A program made the translations under genes and the position numbers. The notes below the pieces were generated by a model. That model had not been told where the DNA came from. It did no database searches and saw only the letters and a program-made list of their open reading frames with translations. Of a stretch of 64,000 bases of DNA, positions 24,808 to 33,541 are shown in pieces; position 1 is the stretch's first letter; each line of letters starts with the position of its first letter. Source of the stretch: Metabacillus halosaccharovorans (GTDB lineage Bacteria; Bacillota; Bacilli; Bacillales; Bacillaceae); the NCBI RefSeq assembly GCF_002019635.1, contig NZ_KV917372.1, positions 186,001 through 250,000 of the forward strand, given 5' to 3'.

Positions 24808-24831
24808 AATAAGATTCGTTAATAGATACGG

Positions 24832-24865
24832 AAAGCCTCTACATAGCAATGTAGGGGCTTTATTT
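24832..24865 (+). terminator. Attenuating hairpin between precursor and modification genes
   Basis: AAAGCCTCTACA pairs with TGTAGGGGCTTT around TAGCAA, followed by ATTT only. The weak T tract suggests partial termination, so that the abundant precursor message is separated from lower enzyme expression. Confidence 0.6.
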
Positions 24866-24952
24866 GATAGACATAAGGGACAAATAGCCATACATAAGAT
24901 TGTATTATTGTATTTAAAAAGACAATGGCAGCTGCGGCTAAGGAGGATCGAT

Positions 24953-26851
24953 ATGACAAATTTATACCCTTCTATGCGTCTGAAGGTGAAAAGGGACACG
25001 TTTTTTCTCCCTGAAGCCAACAGCGGTGTATATTTTCGGAATAATGTAAGTTCGTTTCGTATGGAAGGCAGTATGATTGATAAGTGGGTTGAAAAACTGA
25101 TACCGATGTTCAATGGAGAAAACACTTTGGAGAGTTTGACAATAGGATTGCCAGGACCATATCGTGATCGAGTGTACGAAATTGCGGAAACATTGTATCA
25201 AAATGGATTTGTTAAAGATGTAAGTCGAGACCAACCGTATCAATTGTCTGAACAGGTCCTCAAAAAATATGCTTCACAAATTGAATTTATTGATAGTTTT
25301 GTAGATTCAGCCGCGTTTCGATTTCAAACGTATCGTCAGGTAAAAGCATTGGCAGTTGGTTCAGGAGATATGTTTGTTTCATTGATCTCAGCATTACTAG
25401 AATCCGGGTTACCTAAGTTTCAAACACTCATAACAGATAGGAAACAGACAAATATTCAGCGGCTGAAGGAACTCTTGACACATGCCCGAAAAACTGATTC
25501 GGAGGTTGCGGTAGAGGAGATCTCACTAAGTACTTGGAGAGAGATTGTAGAGCCGTTTGATTATATTTTATACGTGTCACAAGAAGGAAATGTAGAAGAG
25601 CTAAGACTTCTCCATACGATTTGCAGAGAAGAAAAGAAAGTGTTTATCCCGGCATTATGTTTACAACAGATTGGGATGGCGGGTCCTTTTGTTTTACCAA
25701 ACTCAGAATATTGTTGGGAATCTGCATGGCGCAGGCTTCATCGAACAGAACTCTTTAAAGAAAATCGAATGTCCACTTTTTCCACAACAGCAGGGGCCAT
25801 GCTTTCTAATCTCATTGTATTTGAATTGTTTAAAAACATTACCGGAGTGACGGAGCGGGAACAGAATAATCAATACTTTTTACTTGATTTAGAAACGATG
25901 GAAGGAAACTGGCATACATTTCTTCCTCATCCACTAAGTAGTGGAAATATAGGAATTAGAATTGTAGATGATTATGAAGAACGCATTCAGCGAGATTTAA
26001 AAAGAGAAGCTACAGGAAAATTACTTCTTTTTTTCAATAAGTTAACATCAAAAGCAACAGGGATTTTCCATACATTGGATGAGGGAGATTTGCTGCAGCT
26101 TCCGTTAGCTCAGTGCCGGGTCCAGCCAATTGATCCCTTGTCTGATGGACCTGCTGAGTTGTTGCAAAGTGTCATCAGTTCAGGACTAACGCATGAGGAG
26201 GCTAGAAGGGAAGCGGGGCTGGCTGGAATTGAAGCATATGGAATTCGATTAGCGGCCATGCTCGATCTGCCAACAAATGTTCAAATTGGAGCTGGTGAAT
26301 CATTTACAGAAGGTGTCTATCGAGGATTACAAAAGTGCTTAGTACAGGAGATGAAAAAAAGTCAGAAGCACAATACCGTTTCTCTGTCTCCAGTCCTGTT
26401 GAATACAGTAGAAGATGAACGATGCAGGTTTTATTTACAGGCCTTATCAACGATCCAGGGTGAGCCGATGTTTGGATTAGGAGATGAAGTCCTTGGCTTC
26501 CCAGCAGTATGGATTGGGACGAAAAATGGATGGTATGGAAGTGTAGATACGAATATAACATTTACGTTAAGAAATGCATTGCAACTGGCTCTTTTTAAAC
26601 AGCAAAACAATGAAGATCCCATAAATCTCCAAGGTTTAGTCGTTTCATCTGTAATGCTTGAAGAAAAAGCACCTAAACGATTAAATATACCTGATGGTCA
26701 TGATCAGAAACGTTCTATGCTTTTGCAATCAGCAAAGGAAGTATTGGTTCGAAATGGAAAGCAACTTGATATTTTTGAACTTGAACTAGAGCCAAAGATA
26801 AAAGAAGGTTTAGCAGGGATATTTGGTGTAGTGGTACGAGAGGAGGAATGA
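24953..26851 (+). CDS. ThiF-like thiazole-containing bacteriocin maturation protein
   Basis: About 632 residues starting MTNLYPSMRLKVKRDTFFLP after a perfect AAGGAGGATCGAT site. The same frame is open further upstream through the precursor region, but that part is out of frame with the precursor and lacks a start site. The protein resembles the putative maturation proteins (TIGR03693 type) that accompany heterocycloanthracin precursors. The first 90 residues look like the leader-binding wing of TOMM cyclodehydratase partners, and the middle has a Rossmann-like VKALAVGSGDMFVSLISALL. These proteins are thought to bind the precursor leader and present it to the YcaO enzyme. Its stop overlaps the start of the next gene, so translation is coupled. 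Confidence 0.82.
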   Translation: MTNLYPSMRLKVKRDTFFLPEANSGVYFRNNVSSFRMEGSMIDKWVEKLIPMFNGENTLESLTIGLPGPYRDRVYEIAETLYQNGFVKDVSRDQPYQLSEQVLKKYASQIEFIDSFVDSAAFRFQTYRQVKALAVGSGDMFVSLISALLESGLPKFQTLITDRKQTNIQRLKELLTHARKTDSEVAVEEISLSTWREIVEPFDYILYVSQEGNVEELRLLHTICREEKKVFIPALCLQQIGMAGPFVLPNSEYCWESAWRRLHRTELFKENRMSTFSTTAGAMLSNLIVFELFKNITGVTEREQNNQYFLLDLETMEGNWHTFLPHPLSSGNIGIRIVDDYEERIQRDLKREATGKLLLFFNKLTSKATGIFHTLDEGDLLQLPLAQCRVQPIDPLSDGPAELLQSVISSGLTHEEARREAGLAGIEAYGIRLAAMLDLPTNVQIGAGESFTEGVYRGLQKCLVQEMKKSQKHNTVSLSPVLLNTVEDERCRFYLQALSTIQGEPMFGLGDEVLGFPAVWIGTKNGWYGSVDTNITFTLRNALQLALFKQQNNEDPINLQGLVVSSVMLEEKAPKRLNIPDGHDQKRSMLLQSAKEVLVRNGKQLDIFELELEPKIKEGLAGIFGVVVREEE

Positions 26852-28800
26852 TGGTGAGTGCTGATTTGCTGGTTGTTGGTGAGGGCTTGTTAGCAAATCT
26901 TTTTTGTAAGGAACTATCCTCAGAATTTCTGATTGTCCGAAAGACACATATTGATCCAGTTGTACCAAAAACCATTGATTTAGCTCTGGTCTTGCATGAT
27001 GAATGGAACCCTTCAATCCATCAAAACGCAGAAGATGTGTATCGGGCAAACAATACCTCATGGCTTCGAGGGTTTGTATCATTTGGAGAAGGCATTATAG
27101 GGCCTTTGGTTTATCATGAAATTCCAGGTTGTTCTCAATGCGCCGACCTTCGCCGCATTCTAACCGAAAGACATCGCAGAGAGATGTGGCAGATGCATAA
27201 AAATTTAGAGGACTCTGGAAAAACACAACCTGAAGCCTGGATATCACGGACAGGGTTATTACAGATGGTTTATCTCCTTAAAACAGAGATTCAGAGGTTT
27301 ATAAAAGAAAAACAGACTCAACCAGAGAAGAGAATGGGTTTCATCAACCTAAAAACATTGAAGAGTTCATGGCATTCCTTCCTGCCCGTCCCACAATGTA
27401 CGGTATGTAGTTCCATACCTGACGATTCACCGGAATTAGCTCAAATTTCCCTTCAGCAAAGTCCGAAACTAAGTATGGAAAGTTACCGTACCCGTTCATT
27501 AGATGATCTGAAAAACGTGCTAGGCAGAGACTATCTTGATTCTCGTACAGGACTGCTAAATGAAAAGATGTATAATCTCGTGCCTCCATTTGCGGATGTA
27601 AGTGTCAATTTACCTTTATTTGAGGGAGATGAAGGTACAGCCGGACGTACAAATTCTTACGCTGCAAGTGAATTAACAGCCATTTTAGAAGGATTGGAAA
27701 GATACTGTGGTCTCGAGCCCCGTGGAAAACGGACGGTGGTATATGATTCTTATAAAAATGTAAAAGATCAAGCATTAAATCCCCAATCGGTTGGTGTACA
27801 TGAAAAAGAACAGTATCAACGCACAGGGTTCCCCTTTGAAAAATTTGATCCTGATCGTCCAATGAATTGGGTCTGGGGCTATTCGTTTTTGATTGAGCGG
27901 CCGATTCTCGTCCCAGAGTTACTTGCTTATTACAGTTTGGGCTGCGGATCACGGGGATTTGTCTATGAAACGTCCAACGGATGTGCACTAGGAGGAAGTT
28001 TGGAAGAAGCCATTTTTTACGGCATTATGGAAGTGGTTGAGCGTGATTCGTTTCTAATGACTTGGTACGCAAAATTATCTTTACCACGTATCGATCCATA
28101 TTCTGCTGAAGATGAAGAACTAAAGTTGATGGTTGAGCGGATGGGTACAGTTGGAGGATATGATCTATATGTATACAACTCTACAATGGATCACGGAATT
28201 CCAAGCATTGTCGCATTAGCAAAAAACAGAAAGCAAAAAGGGTTAAACCTAATCTGCGCAGCAGGGGCTCATTTGGATCCTGTTCGTGCTGTGAAAACCG
28301 CTGTTCATGAGCTGGCTGGCATGATGTTGACACTAGATGAGAAATTGGAGGCAAATAAAGAGGAGTATGGCCGGATGTTACAAGATTCTTCCTTAGTACA
28401 TCAGATGGATGACCACGGTATGCTGTATGGCTTACCACAAGCAGAAGAACGGCTGCATTTTTTACTTAACAATAACTCACCGATAAAAGCATTTAACGAT
28501 GAATTCAAGTGGAAGTCAAACCATGCTGATCTTACCGATGATCTTCAAGATATTCTTCAAGCGTTACGGAGTGTAAACTTGGATGTCATTGTCATTGATC
28601 AGACTACACCGGAACTTAAACAAAACGGATTACATTGTGTAAAAGTGTTAATTCCCGGAATGGTACCGATGACCTTTGGACATCATCTAAAGCGCGTATC
28701 AGGTTTAGAGCGGATATTGCGGGTCCCAATGGAATTGGGGTATACGACAGAACCACTGACATATGAAAAGCTTAATCCACTTCCACATCCGTTTCCATAA
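26848..28800 (+). CDS. TOMM cyclodehydratase: leader-binding/YcaO fusion (SagD-like)
   Basis: A 650-residue protein. The N-terminal part is a ThiF/E1-like domain with two zinc-type Cys pairs (C95-x2-C98 in GCSQCADLRR, C184-x2-C187 in PQCTVCSS). The C-terminal 390 residues are a YcaO domain: SYAASELTAILEGLERYCG (ATP-binding helix), GCALGGSLEEAIFYGIMEVV and the Pro-rich end PLPHPFP needed for YcaO activity. YcaO enzymes use ATP to cyclise Cys/Ser/Thr side chains onto the preceding amide, giving azolines. AGGAGG lies just upstream; ATG 26848, ATG 26851 or GTG 26854 could each be the start, the later ones being better spaced. It overlaps the preceding maturation gene by 4 nt. Confidence 0.9.
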   Translation: MMVSADLLVVGEGLLANLFCKELSSEFLIVRKTHIDPVVPKTIDLALVLHDEWNPSIHQNAEDVYRANNTSWLRGFVSFGEGIIGPLVYHEIPGCSQCADLRRILTERHRREMWQMHKNLEDSGKTQPEAWISRTGLLQMVYLLKTEIQRFIKEKQTQPEKRMGFINLKTLKSSWHSFLPVPQCTVCSSIPDDSPELAQISLQQSPKLSMESYRTRSLDDLKNVLGRDYLDSRTGLLNEKMYNLVPPFADVSVNLPLFEGDEGTAGRTNSYAASELTAILEGLERYCGLEPRGKRTVVYDSYKNVKDQALNPQSVGVHEKEQYQRTGFPFEKFDPDRPMNWVWGYSFLIERPILVPELLAYYSLGCGSRGFVYETSNGCALGGSLEEAIFYGIMEVVERDSFLMTWYAKLSLPRIDPYSAEDEELKLMVERMGTVGGYDLYVYNSTMDHGIPSIVALAKNRKQKGLNLICAAGAHLDPVRAVKTAVHELAGMMLTLDEKLEANKEEYGRMLQDSSLVHQMDDHGMLYGLPQAEERLHFLLNNNSPIKAFNDEFKWKSNHADLTDDLQDILQALRSVNLDVIVIDQTTPELKQNGLHCVKVLIPGMVPMTFGHHLKRVSGLERILRVPMELGYTTEPLTYEKLNPLPHPFP

Positions 28801-28817
28801 GAAGGGAGGATGGAAGG

Positions 28818-30383
28818 ATGAATCTTGATGAGTTTTTGCACAATCTCCATTTTGACGCCGATAAGGCAAGCGTACCAAACTGGGAAGTAGATTGGGAAGA
28901 TGGCCCACTAGCTTATAAGCTTTATTATGACTTACCCGAAATCCCGCTTTCTTTGGATATCCCATTAACGCTGGAGAGTCAGGATGCTCCCAAAAAGCCG
29001 GATCTTAGGAAAATCGGTCACTTGCTTTGGTATGTTTATGGGATGACCCAATTTAACCAAACTGTTTTTAAAATGGATTCGACTGAGAGTAAGTTAGATG
29101 TGATGCAATCTTATAGAAGGTTTGCTCCATCTGGTGGAGGTCTGTATCCCAACGAACTATACGTCTATTTAAAAATTGACGACTTACCTGAAGGTATTTA
29201 TCATTTTGATCCTTCACACCACCGCTTAGTCTTATTGCGAGAAGGCAATTTTGACGATTATCTTAGCCGCTCACTAGGATACCGATGTGATCTTACATCA
29301 TGCTTTGGCACTGTTTTTATCTCCACGATGTTTTGGAAAAACTTTTTCAAGTACAATAACTTTGCTTACCGGCTCCAAGGGTTAGATACAGGTGTACTGA
29401 TCGGGCAGCTATTAGAAGTGGCTAAGCGTTTTGGATTTGCATCAGGTGTGTACTATCAATATCTTGATCGTGCGATTAATCATCTTCTTGGGCTCGCGGA
29501 ACAAGAAGAGAGCGTATATGCAGTTATACCGTTATCAGTTGAACCAACCATTTGGTCAGGAAACCGTCATGGTGTGAATGTCTTAGCTGCTGAATTGGTA
29601 AGAGAATTAACTCCTCTAAACCATAAACATTACGTTAAATCAAATAGAATAAAAGAATTTCCGATGTTATTAAAAATGAATGAAGCTTCTATGCTAGATT
29701 CTACTACTTTTCGATGGATCGAGGAAAAGGAGAATAGAACAGTTGAGGGAAAGGTGGTACCTTTACCTCTGGTTAAACGGCTTTCGCATGATTTCAAATC
29801 TACCTGTCAAAAGCGAATGTCACCTGATATGGATTTCATTTTAGGAAAGGTAAGTCTAAACCAACTTGCCCACCTTCTAAATGAGGCGACAGCATCTTTC
29901 TTTTATCGTAATGACGTGGACGAAAGATATCAAAAAGAAACACGTGTCTCTATTTTTGCCTGTTTGTATAATATAGAAGGAATCCCAAATGGAGCTTATT
30001 TCTATGACAACAGTGCGCACGCATTGCGCCTGGTAAATCCAGGGGACCACAGGCTTATACTGCAATCCGGCATGTCTTTAGGTAATGTAAATCTCCTGCA
30101 AGTACCGATCACCATACATGTTGTCGGTGACAAGGATTACGAGAAAGATTCACTTGGCTACAGAGGATATCGAATTCAACAAATGGAAGCGGGGATGTTG
30201 GTTCAAAGATTATTATTGGCAGCATCAGCCCTTGATATGGGTGGTCATCCGCTCCTCGGTTTTGACGTTAATCTAAGCGATCAACTATACAAATTGGACT
30301 GTCTTGGAAAAACAAGCTTCATTCAAATCCCAATTGGTCCTTTTCGACAAAGGCCTTGGTTGATGGGAAGGCTTCATACTTGA
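28818..30383 (+). CDS. SagB-type azoline dehydrogenase
   Basis: A 521-residue, tandem nitroreductase-fold protein of the SagB type. The first copy has RFAPSGGGLYPNELYVYLKI and GIYHFDPSHHRLVLL. The second has DERYQKETRVSIFACLYNIE and GAYFYDNSAHALRL, then QQMEAGMLVQRLLLAASALD. FMN-dependent SagB enzymes oxidise azolines to aromatic thiazoles and oxazoles, completing the bacteriocin. AAGGGAGG precedes the ATG, 17 nt after the cyclodehydratase stop. It ends the operon, with a terminator at 30428. No dedicated transporter, immunity protein or leader peptidase gene is found next to it, so export must rely on genes elsewhere. Confidence 0.9.
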   Translation: MNLDEFLHNLHFDADKASVPNWEVDWEDGPLAYKLYYDLPEIPLSLDIPLTLESQDAPKKPDLRKIGHLLWYVYGMTQFNQTVFKMDSTESKLDVMQSYRRFAPSGGGLYPNELYVYLKIDDLPEGIYHFDPSHHRLVLLREGNFDDYLSRSLGYRCDLTSCFGTVFISTMFWKNFFKYNNFAYRLQGLDTGVLIGQLLEVAKRFGFASGVYYQYLDRAINHLLGLAEQEESVYAVIPLSVEPTIWSGNRHGVNVLAAELVRELTPLNHKHYVKSNRIKEFPMLLKMNEASMLDSTTFRWIEEKENRTVEGKVVPLPLVKRLSHDFKSTCQKRMSPDMDFILGKVSLNQLAHLLNEATASFFYRNDVDERYQKETRVSIFACLYNIEGIPNGAYFYDNSAHALRLVNPGDHRLILQSGMSLGNVNLLQVPITIHVVGDKDYEKDSLGYRGYRIQQMEAGMLVQRLLLAASALDMGGHPLLGFDVNLSDQLYKLDCLGKTSFIQIPIGPFRQRPWLMGRLHT

Positions 30384-30427
30384 TAGAATTAAGACCTCAG
30401 TTGAATGAAATACGAATAATAAAATAT

Positions 30428-30462
30428 AAACCTTGATTGGCTCTTGCTATTCAAGGTTTTTT
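30428..30462 (+). terminator. Rho-independent terminator of the bacteriocin operon
   Basis: AAACCTTGA pairs with TCAAGGTTT around a 14-nt loop and runs into TTTTTT. Confidence 0.8.
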
Positions 30463-30574
30463 GGTTCTTAAGAATATAGATTCGATCTTTTTTTTAATGT
30501 TTCATAGATAATTTATATAAGAAAAATAATACAAGAGAATAATGAACTTTCAATAAATTAAGAAAAATGAAAAA

Positions 30575-30590
30575 TAAAGCGTTTACATTA
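30575..30590 (-). promoter_or_regulatory. Weak cre-like site upstream of the ROK regulator
   Basis: Read on the minus strand, ATGTAAACGCTTTATT matches the cre consensus except for the last CA (two mismatches). It would fit catabolite control of the sugar locus, but the match is imperfect. Confidence 0.3.
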
Positions 30591-30614
30591 TTAGTTTTAT
30601 CATTTAATATACTT

Positions 30615-30798
30615 AATAAAGGCACTGGAGAAAGTAAGTAATGAAAAATTGTTGTGAGGATGTCTTACAAACATGTCGAAATAATCAGAATTCACAAGTA
30701 ATCTCATGAATAAGGGTAATTACATAGTTTAAGTAAAATAATGTCATGTCTTATGAGGGAAACTAAATAAAGGCACTGGAAAAAGTAAGTGGTGAAAA
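30615..30798 (+). repeat. Pair of 33-bp direct repeats in the leader of the ROK regulator gene
   Basis: AATAAAGGCACTGGAGAAAG (continuing TAAGTAATGAAAA) at 30615-30647 recurs at 30766-30798 with three differences. Both copies are preceded by an ACT(T/A)AATAAAGG context, and both are followed by a GAGGAT-like sequence. The second copy runs into the ribosome binding site of the ROK gene. It may be a duplicated leader or two operator copies for autoregulation. Confidence 0.6.
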
Positions 30799-30810
30799 GA
30801 GGATAGATAA

Positions 30811-32025
30811 ATGGAAATTCAACGAACAGGGGACTTAAGGTTAATACAGGAGCTAAATCGTTCGCTAATACTGGATACAATTCGTAAACGTGGCGCAATC
30901 TCAAGAACTGAAATTGCCAAAGCCATTAAGGTAAGTCCAACAACGGTTACATCTGCTGTAGCTGAGCTCATAAATGAAGGGCTTGTTTATGAGGATGGAG
31001 TGGGAAGTTCAAGTGGAGGAAGGAAGCCGGTATTACTTCGTTTTAACCCTAAAGCACACTCAGTCATTGGTGTATCGATCACGAACTCTTTTATTAAAAT
31101 TGCAGATATGGATCTTGAAGGGAACATTCTAAAAAAAGAAGTACACCCTACGAACAATTGCCTTGGGGATGAGATGATTCAGCTTTTACTAGAAATTGTT
31201 GAAAGCTTTACGAAGACTAAGCCGGATCTTGAAAAATGCCAGGGGATTTCGATTATCACTCCAGGGATCGTGGATGCAAATAAAGGGGTCATTTCCTATA
31301 ACTCAAAATTAAAACTATATAACGTTGAGTTGAAAAAAATAATTGAGGAGAAAATTGGCTTACCTACTTTTGTTGATAATGACGCAAATGCATATGTCTT
31401 AGCAGAAAACTTTTTTGGATCATTCAGCCATTATAAAGATTTACTATATGTAACAATTGGTGATGGTGTAGGGTCCGGTATTTTAATAAATGGTTCGATT
31501 TATCGCGGTTTTCTTGGCAGCTCAGGAGAATTTGGTCATACAACAGTTGTTCAAGACGGAGTGAAGTGTGATTGTGGCAACAAAGGTTGTCTAGAAAACT
31601 ATACAAATTGGCCGACCATATATTCAAAAATCGTCTCCGCGATTATCACGACAGGTTCTAATACAATCATTAAAGAGCTTTCACAAAATGATTTAAACAA
31701 AATCAAACCTAAGACATTTATTGAGGCTGTTAACCGCCAAGATGAATTGGCAGTGGAAATTTTGGAGGAAGTTGTAAAATACTTATCTATTGCTGTAACA
31801 AATATTGTTCATATGTTTAATCCACAAGTTGTGATCTTAAGTGGAAGTATTGTTCAAGATAATCCGCAGCTCTTAAAACGAATCAATGAAATGGTAGCAA
31901 GTAAGGTGATTCCGGTATTAAAAGATCGGGTCAACATCCAAAGTACATCACTTGGACCGGATTTTGAATTACTCGGATCGGCAGCTGTGCTGCTTCATGG
32001 AAAGTTTAAATTTGAAATTTCTTAA
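30811..32025 (+). CDS. ROK family transcriptional repressor (NagC/XylR type)
   Basis: A 404-residue protein. The N-terminal winged helix is clear at residues 12-65 (NRSLILDTIRKRGAISRTEI, then KVSPTTVTSAVAELINEGLV), followed by the ROK fold. The fold has VGSGILINGSIYRGFLGSSG, EFGHTTVVQ and a zinc motif C-x-C-x4-C in KCDCGNKGCLENY. ROK repressors sense a sugar or sugar phosphate and control the adjacent catabolic genes. GAGGATAGATAA is the ribosome binding site. It heads the transport and catabolism genes that follow on the same strand, and is the obvious candidate for controlling them. Two direct repeats upstream may be its operators. Confidence 0.92.
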   Translation: MEIQRTGDLRLIQELNRSLILDTIRKRGAISRTEIAKAIKVSPTTVTSAVAELINEGLVYEDGVGSSSGGRKPVLLRFNPKAHSVIGVSITNSFIKIADMDLEGNILKKEVHPTNNCLGDEMIQLLLEIVESFTKTKPDLEKCQGISIITPGIVDANKGVISYNSKLKLYNVELKKIIEEKIGLPTFVDNDANAYVLAENFFGSFSHYKDLLYVTIGDGVGSGILINGSIYRGFLGSSGEFGHTTVVQDGVKCDCGNKGCLENYTNWPTIYSKIVSAIITTGSNTIIKELSQNDLNKIKPKTFIEAVNRQDELAVEILEEVVKYLSIAVTNIVHMFNPQVVILSGSIVQDNPQLLKRINEMVASKVIPVLKDRVNIQSTSLGPDFELLGSAAVLLHGKFKFEIS

Positions 32026-32154
32026 AATATCTTAATCTTTTAAGGGGGTGGTACTACTAGAATGACGCTACATCTTAGAACAACAGATCGTTTTTCAGCT
32101 TTACTCTAGGTTTTGGTTTGTAAATCAAAGTTATAAAAAGGGGTGCAGGGAAAA

Positions 32155-33414
32155 ATGAAAAAGATAGTCAGTTGGTTAGTGCTAACATTAATGGTTATGT
32201 CTTTAGTAGCATGTAGTTCGAATTCTAGTGGTGGAAAAGATAAGAAAACGCTAGAGGTTGCATTATGGGATGAAAATGCAAGCGATGCAGTTGATGCTTC
32301 AATCGAAGCTTTTAAAGAAGAACACCCGGATGTTGAAGTAAATGTGACGTATACGCCTTTTGCAGATTATTGGACGAAATTAAAAACAAGTTTAGGTGGC
32401 GGAAGTGGACCGGATGTTTTCTGGATGAATGGTCCGAACTTCTATCAATATTCAACACAAGGGTTAATCAAAAACCTTGAACCATTTATTTCCGAAGATG
32501 CTTCATTTAACAAAGATACTTATTTCCCGGCTGTTGTTGATCTTTATTCATTAGAAGGAGAGTTATACGCTGCCCCTTATTTTGTTGATGCTGTTGGTCT
32601 ATTTTATAATAAAGAAATTTTTGACGAAGCAGGCGTAGAATACCCGGATGAATCATGGACATGGGAAGACATAAAAACTGCCGGAGAAAAATTAACAAAC
32701 CCCGACAAAGGCATATATGGTTATGCTGCACATACTGTATCAAGTCAGCCAGGTTACTACAACTTAATGCACCAAGCAGGCGGCTTTGTGATCAGTGATG
32801 ATAAAACGACTTCAGGATTTAACACCCCAGAGGCTAAAGAAGCTTTCACCTTTTTAAAAGAATTACAGGATAAAGGTATATCTCCATCCACACAATCTCA
32901 AATCGAAACAGAAGTTGATCAATTATTTATCTCAAATAAACTTGCAATGATACCGGCAATCAATGTTAAGGCCTCTACATATACAGAGGAATTAGGAGAT
33001 TCCGTCGGAGTTGCACCACTTCCGGCTGGTAAGCAGGAAGCAACAATTGTTCATGGTATTGGCTGGGCAATGAATGAAAAAACAAAAGATGAAGATTTAA
33101 CATGGGAATTAGTGAAGTATTTATCAAATGAAGATGGAAACCGCGTAATTGCTGAAACAGGTTTCTCAATCCCGGCGATTAAATCGATGAGTGATGTTTG
33201 GAAAGAATCATTACCATCGTTGGATTTACAAGTCTTTATTGATGCTCAAGAGTCAGGAGCTGCTTATCCAGTATCAAAACGTACCGCAGAATGGCAAGAT
33301 GTTGAAACAAAAGAAATCCAAGCAGCCTTTTTAGGTCAACAGACAATTGACGAGGCGTTAGAGAAAATTGGTGCAGAAATGAATGCCATATTGGAAGAAG
33401 AACAAAAAGAATAA
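32155..33414 (+). CDS. Sugar ABC transporter substrate-binding lipoprotein
   Basis: About 419 residues. The signal peptide MKKIVSWLVLTLMVMSLVAC ends in lipobox LVAC with the lipid-anchored Cys20, followed by a Ser/Gly/Lys-rich linker. The mature part is a family 1 solute-binding protein: DENASDAVDASIEAFKEEHP, then GGGSGPDVFWMNGPNFYQYS and IGWAMNEKTKDEDLTWELVK. It captures a sugar or oligosaccharide at the outer face of the membrane for the two permeases that follow. I start at ATG 32155, which directly opens the signal peptide; a GTG at 32143 in frame is less likely. Two hairpins separate it from the permease genes. No ATPase gene is present, as is usual for this class, which shares an MsmX-type ATPase. 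Confidence 0.92.
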   Translation: MKKIVSWLVLTLMVMSLVACSSNSSGGKDKKTLEVALWDENASDAVDASIEAFKEEHPDVEVNVTYTPFADYWTKLKTSLGGGSGPDVFWMNGPNFYQYSTQGLIKNLEPFISEDASFNKDTYFPAVVDLYSLEGELYAAPYFVDAVGLFYNKEIFDEAGVEYPDESWTWEDIKTAGEKLTNPDKGIYGYAAHTVSSQPGYYNLMHQAGGFVISDDKTTSGFNTPEAKEAFTFLKELQDKGISPSTQSQIETEVDQLFISNKLAMIPAINVKASTYTEELGDSVGVAPLPAGKQEATIVHGIGWAMNEKTKDEDLTWELVKYLSNEDGNRVIAETGFSIPAIKSMSDVWKESLPSLDLQVFIDAQESGAAYPVSKRTAEWQDVETKEIQAAFLGQQTIDEALEKIGAEMNAILEEEQKE

Positions 33415-33419
33415 TAGGT

Positions 33420-33508
33420 TTGAGAAGGGTCTATCACATATGAAAATGGCAATATCCCTTCTCAATCTAGATGTCTAATCTCTTCCCTTTATAGAATGAA
33501 GGGAAGAG
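33420..33508 (+). other. Two intercistronic hairpins between binding-protein and permease genes
   Basis: TTGAGAAGGG pairs with CCCTTCTCAA (33420-33466), and CTCTTCCCTT pairs with AAGGGAAGAG (33480-33508). Neither is followed by a long T run, so they are more likely to stabilise the upstream message or partly reduce read-through. This would give more binding protein than permease. Confidence 0.65.
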
Positions 33509-33541
33509 AACAAAAAATCTTAAACGGAAGGAGAGATTTAG

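Noticed and set aside
24566-24952. Long in-frame extension of the ThiF-like protein running back through the precursor region
   Set aside because: It lies in a different frame from the precursor, is a low-complexity Val/Ala string created by the GGN/TGN repeats, and has no ribosome binding site. The AAGGAGG at 24941 fixes the start at 24953.
24622-25125. Long open frame on the minus strand across the precursor
   Set aside because: Its Thr/Ala-rich text is the antisense of the glycine/cysteine repeats. It has no start signal or homology-like content.
32062-32109. Possible 15-codon leader peptide before the binding-protein gene
   Set aside because: A ribosome-binding-like GGGGGTGG precedes it, but there are no regulatory codons, no alternative hairpins and no way to test conservation.
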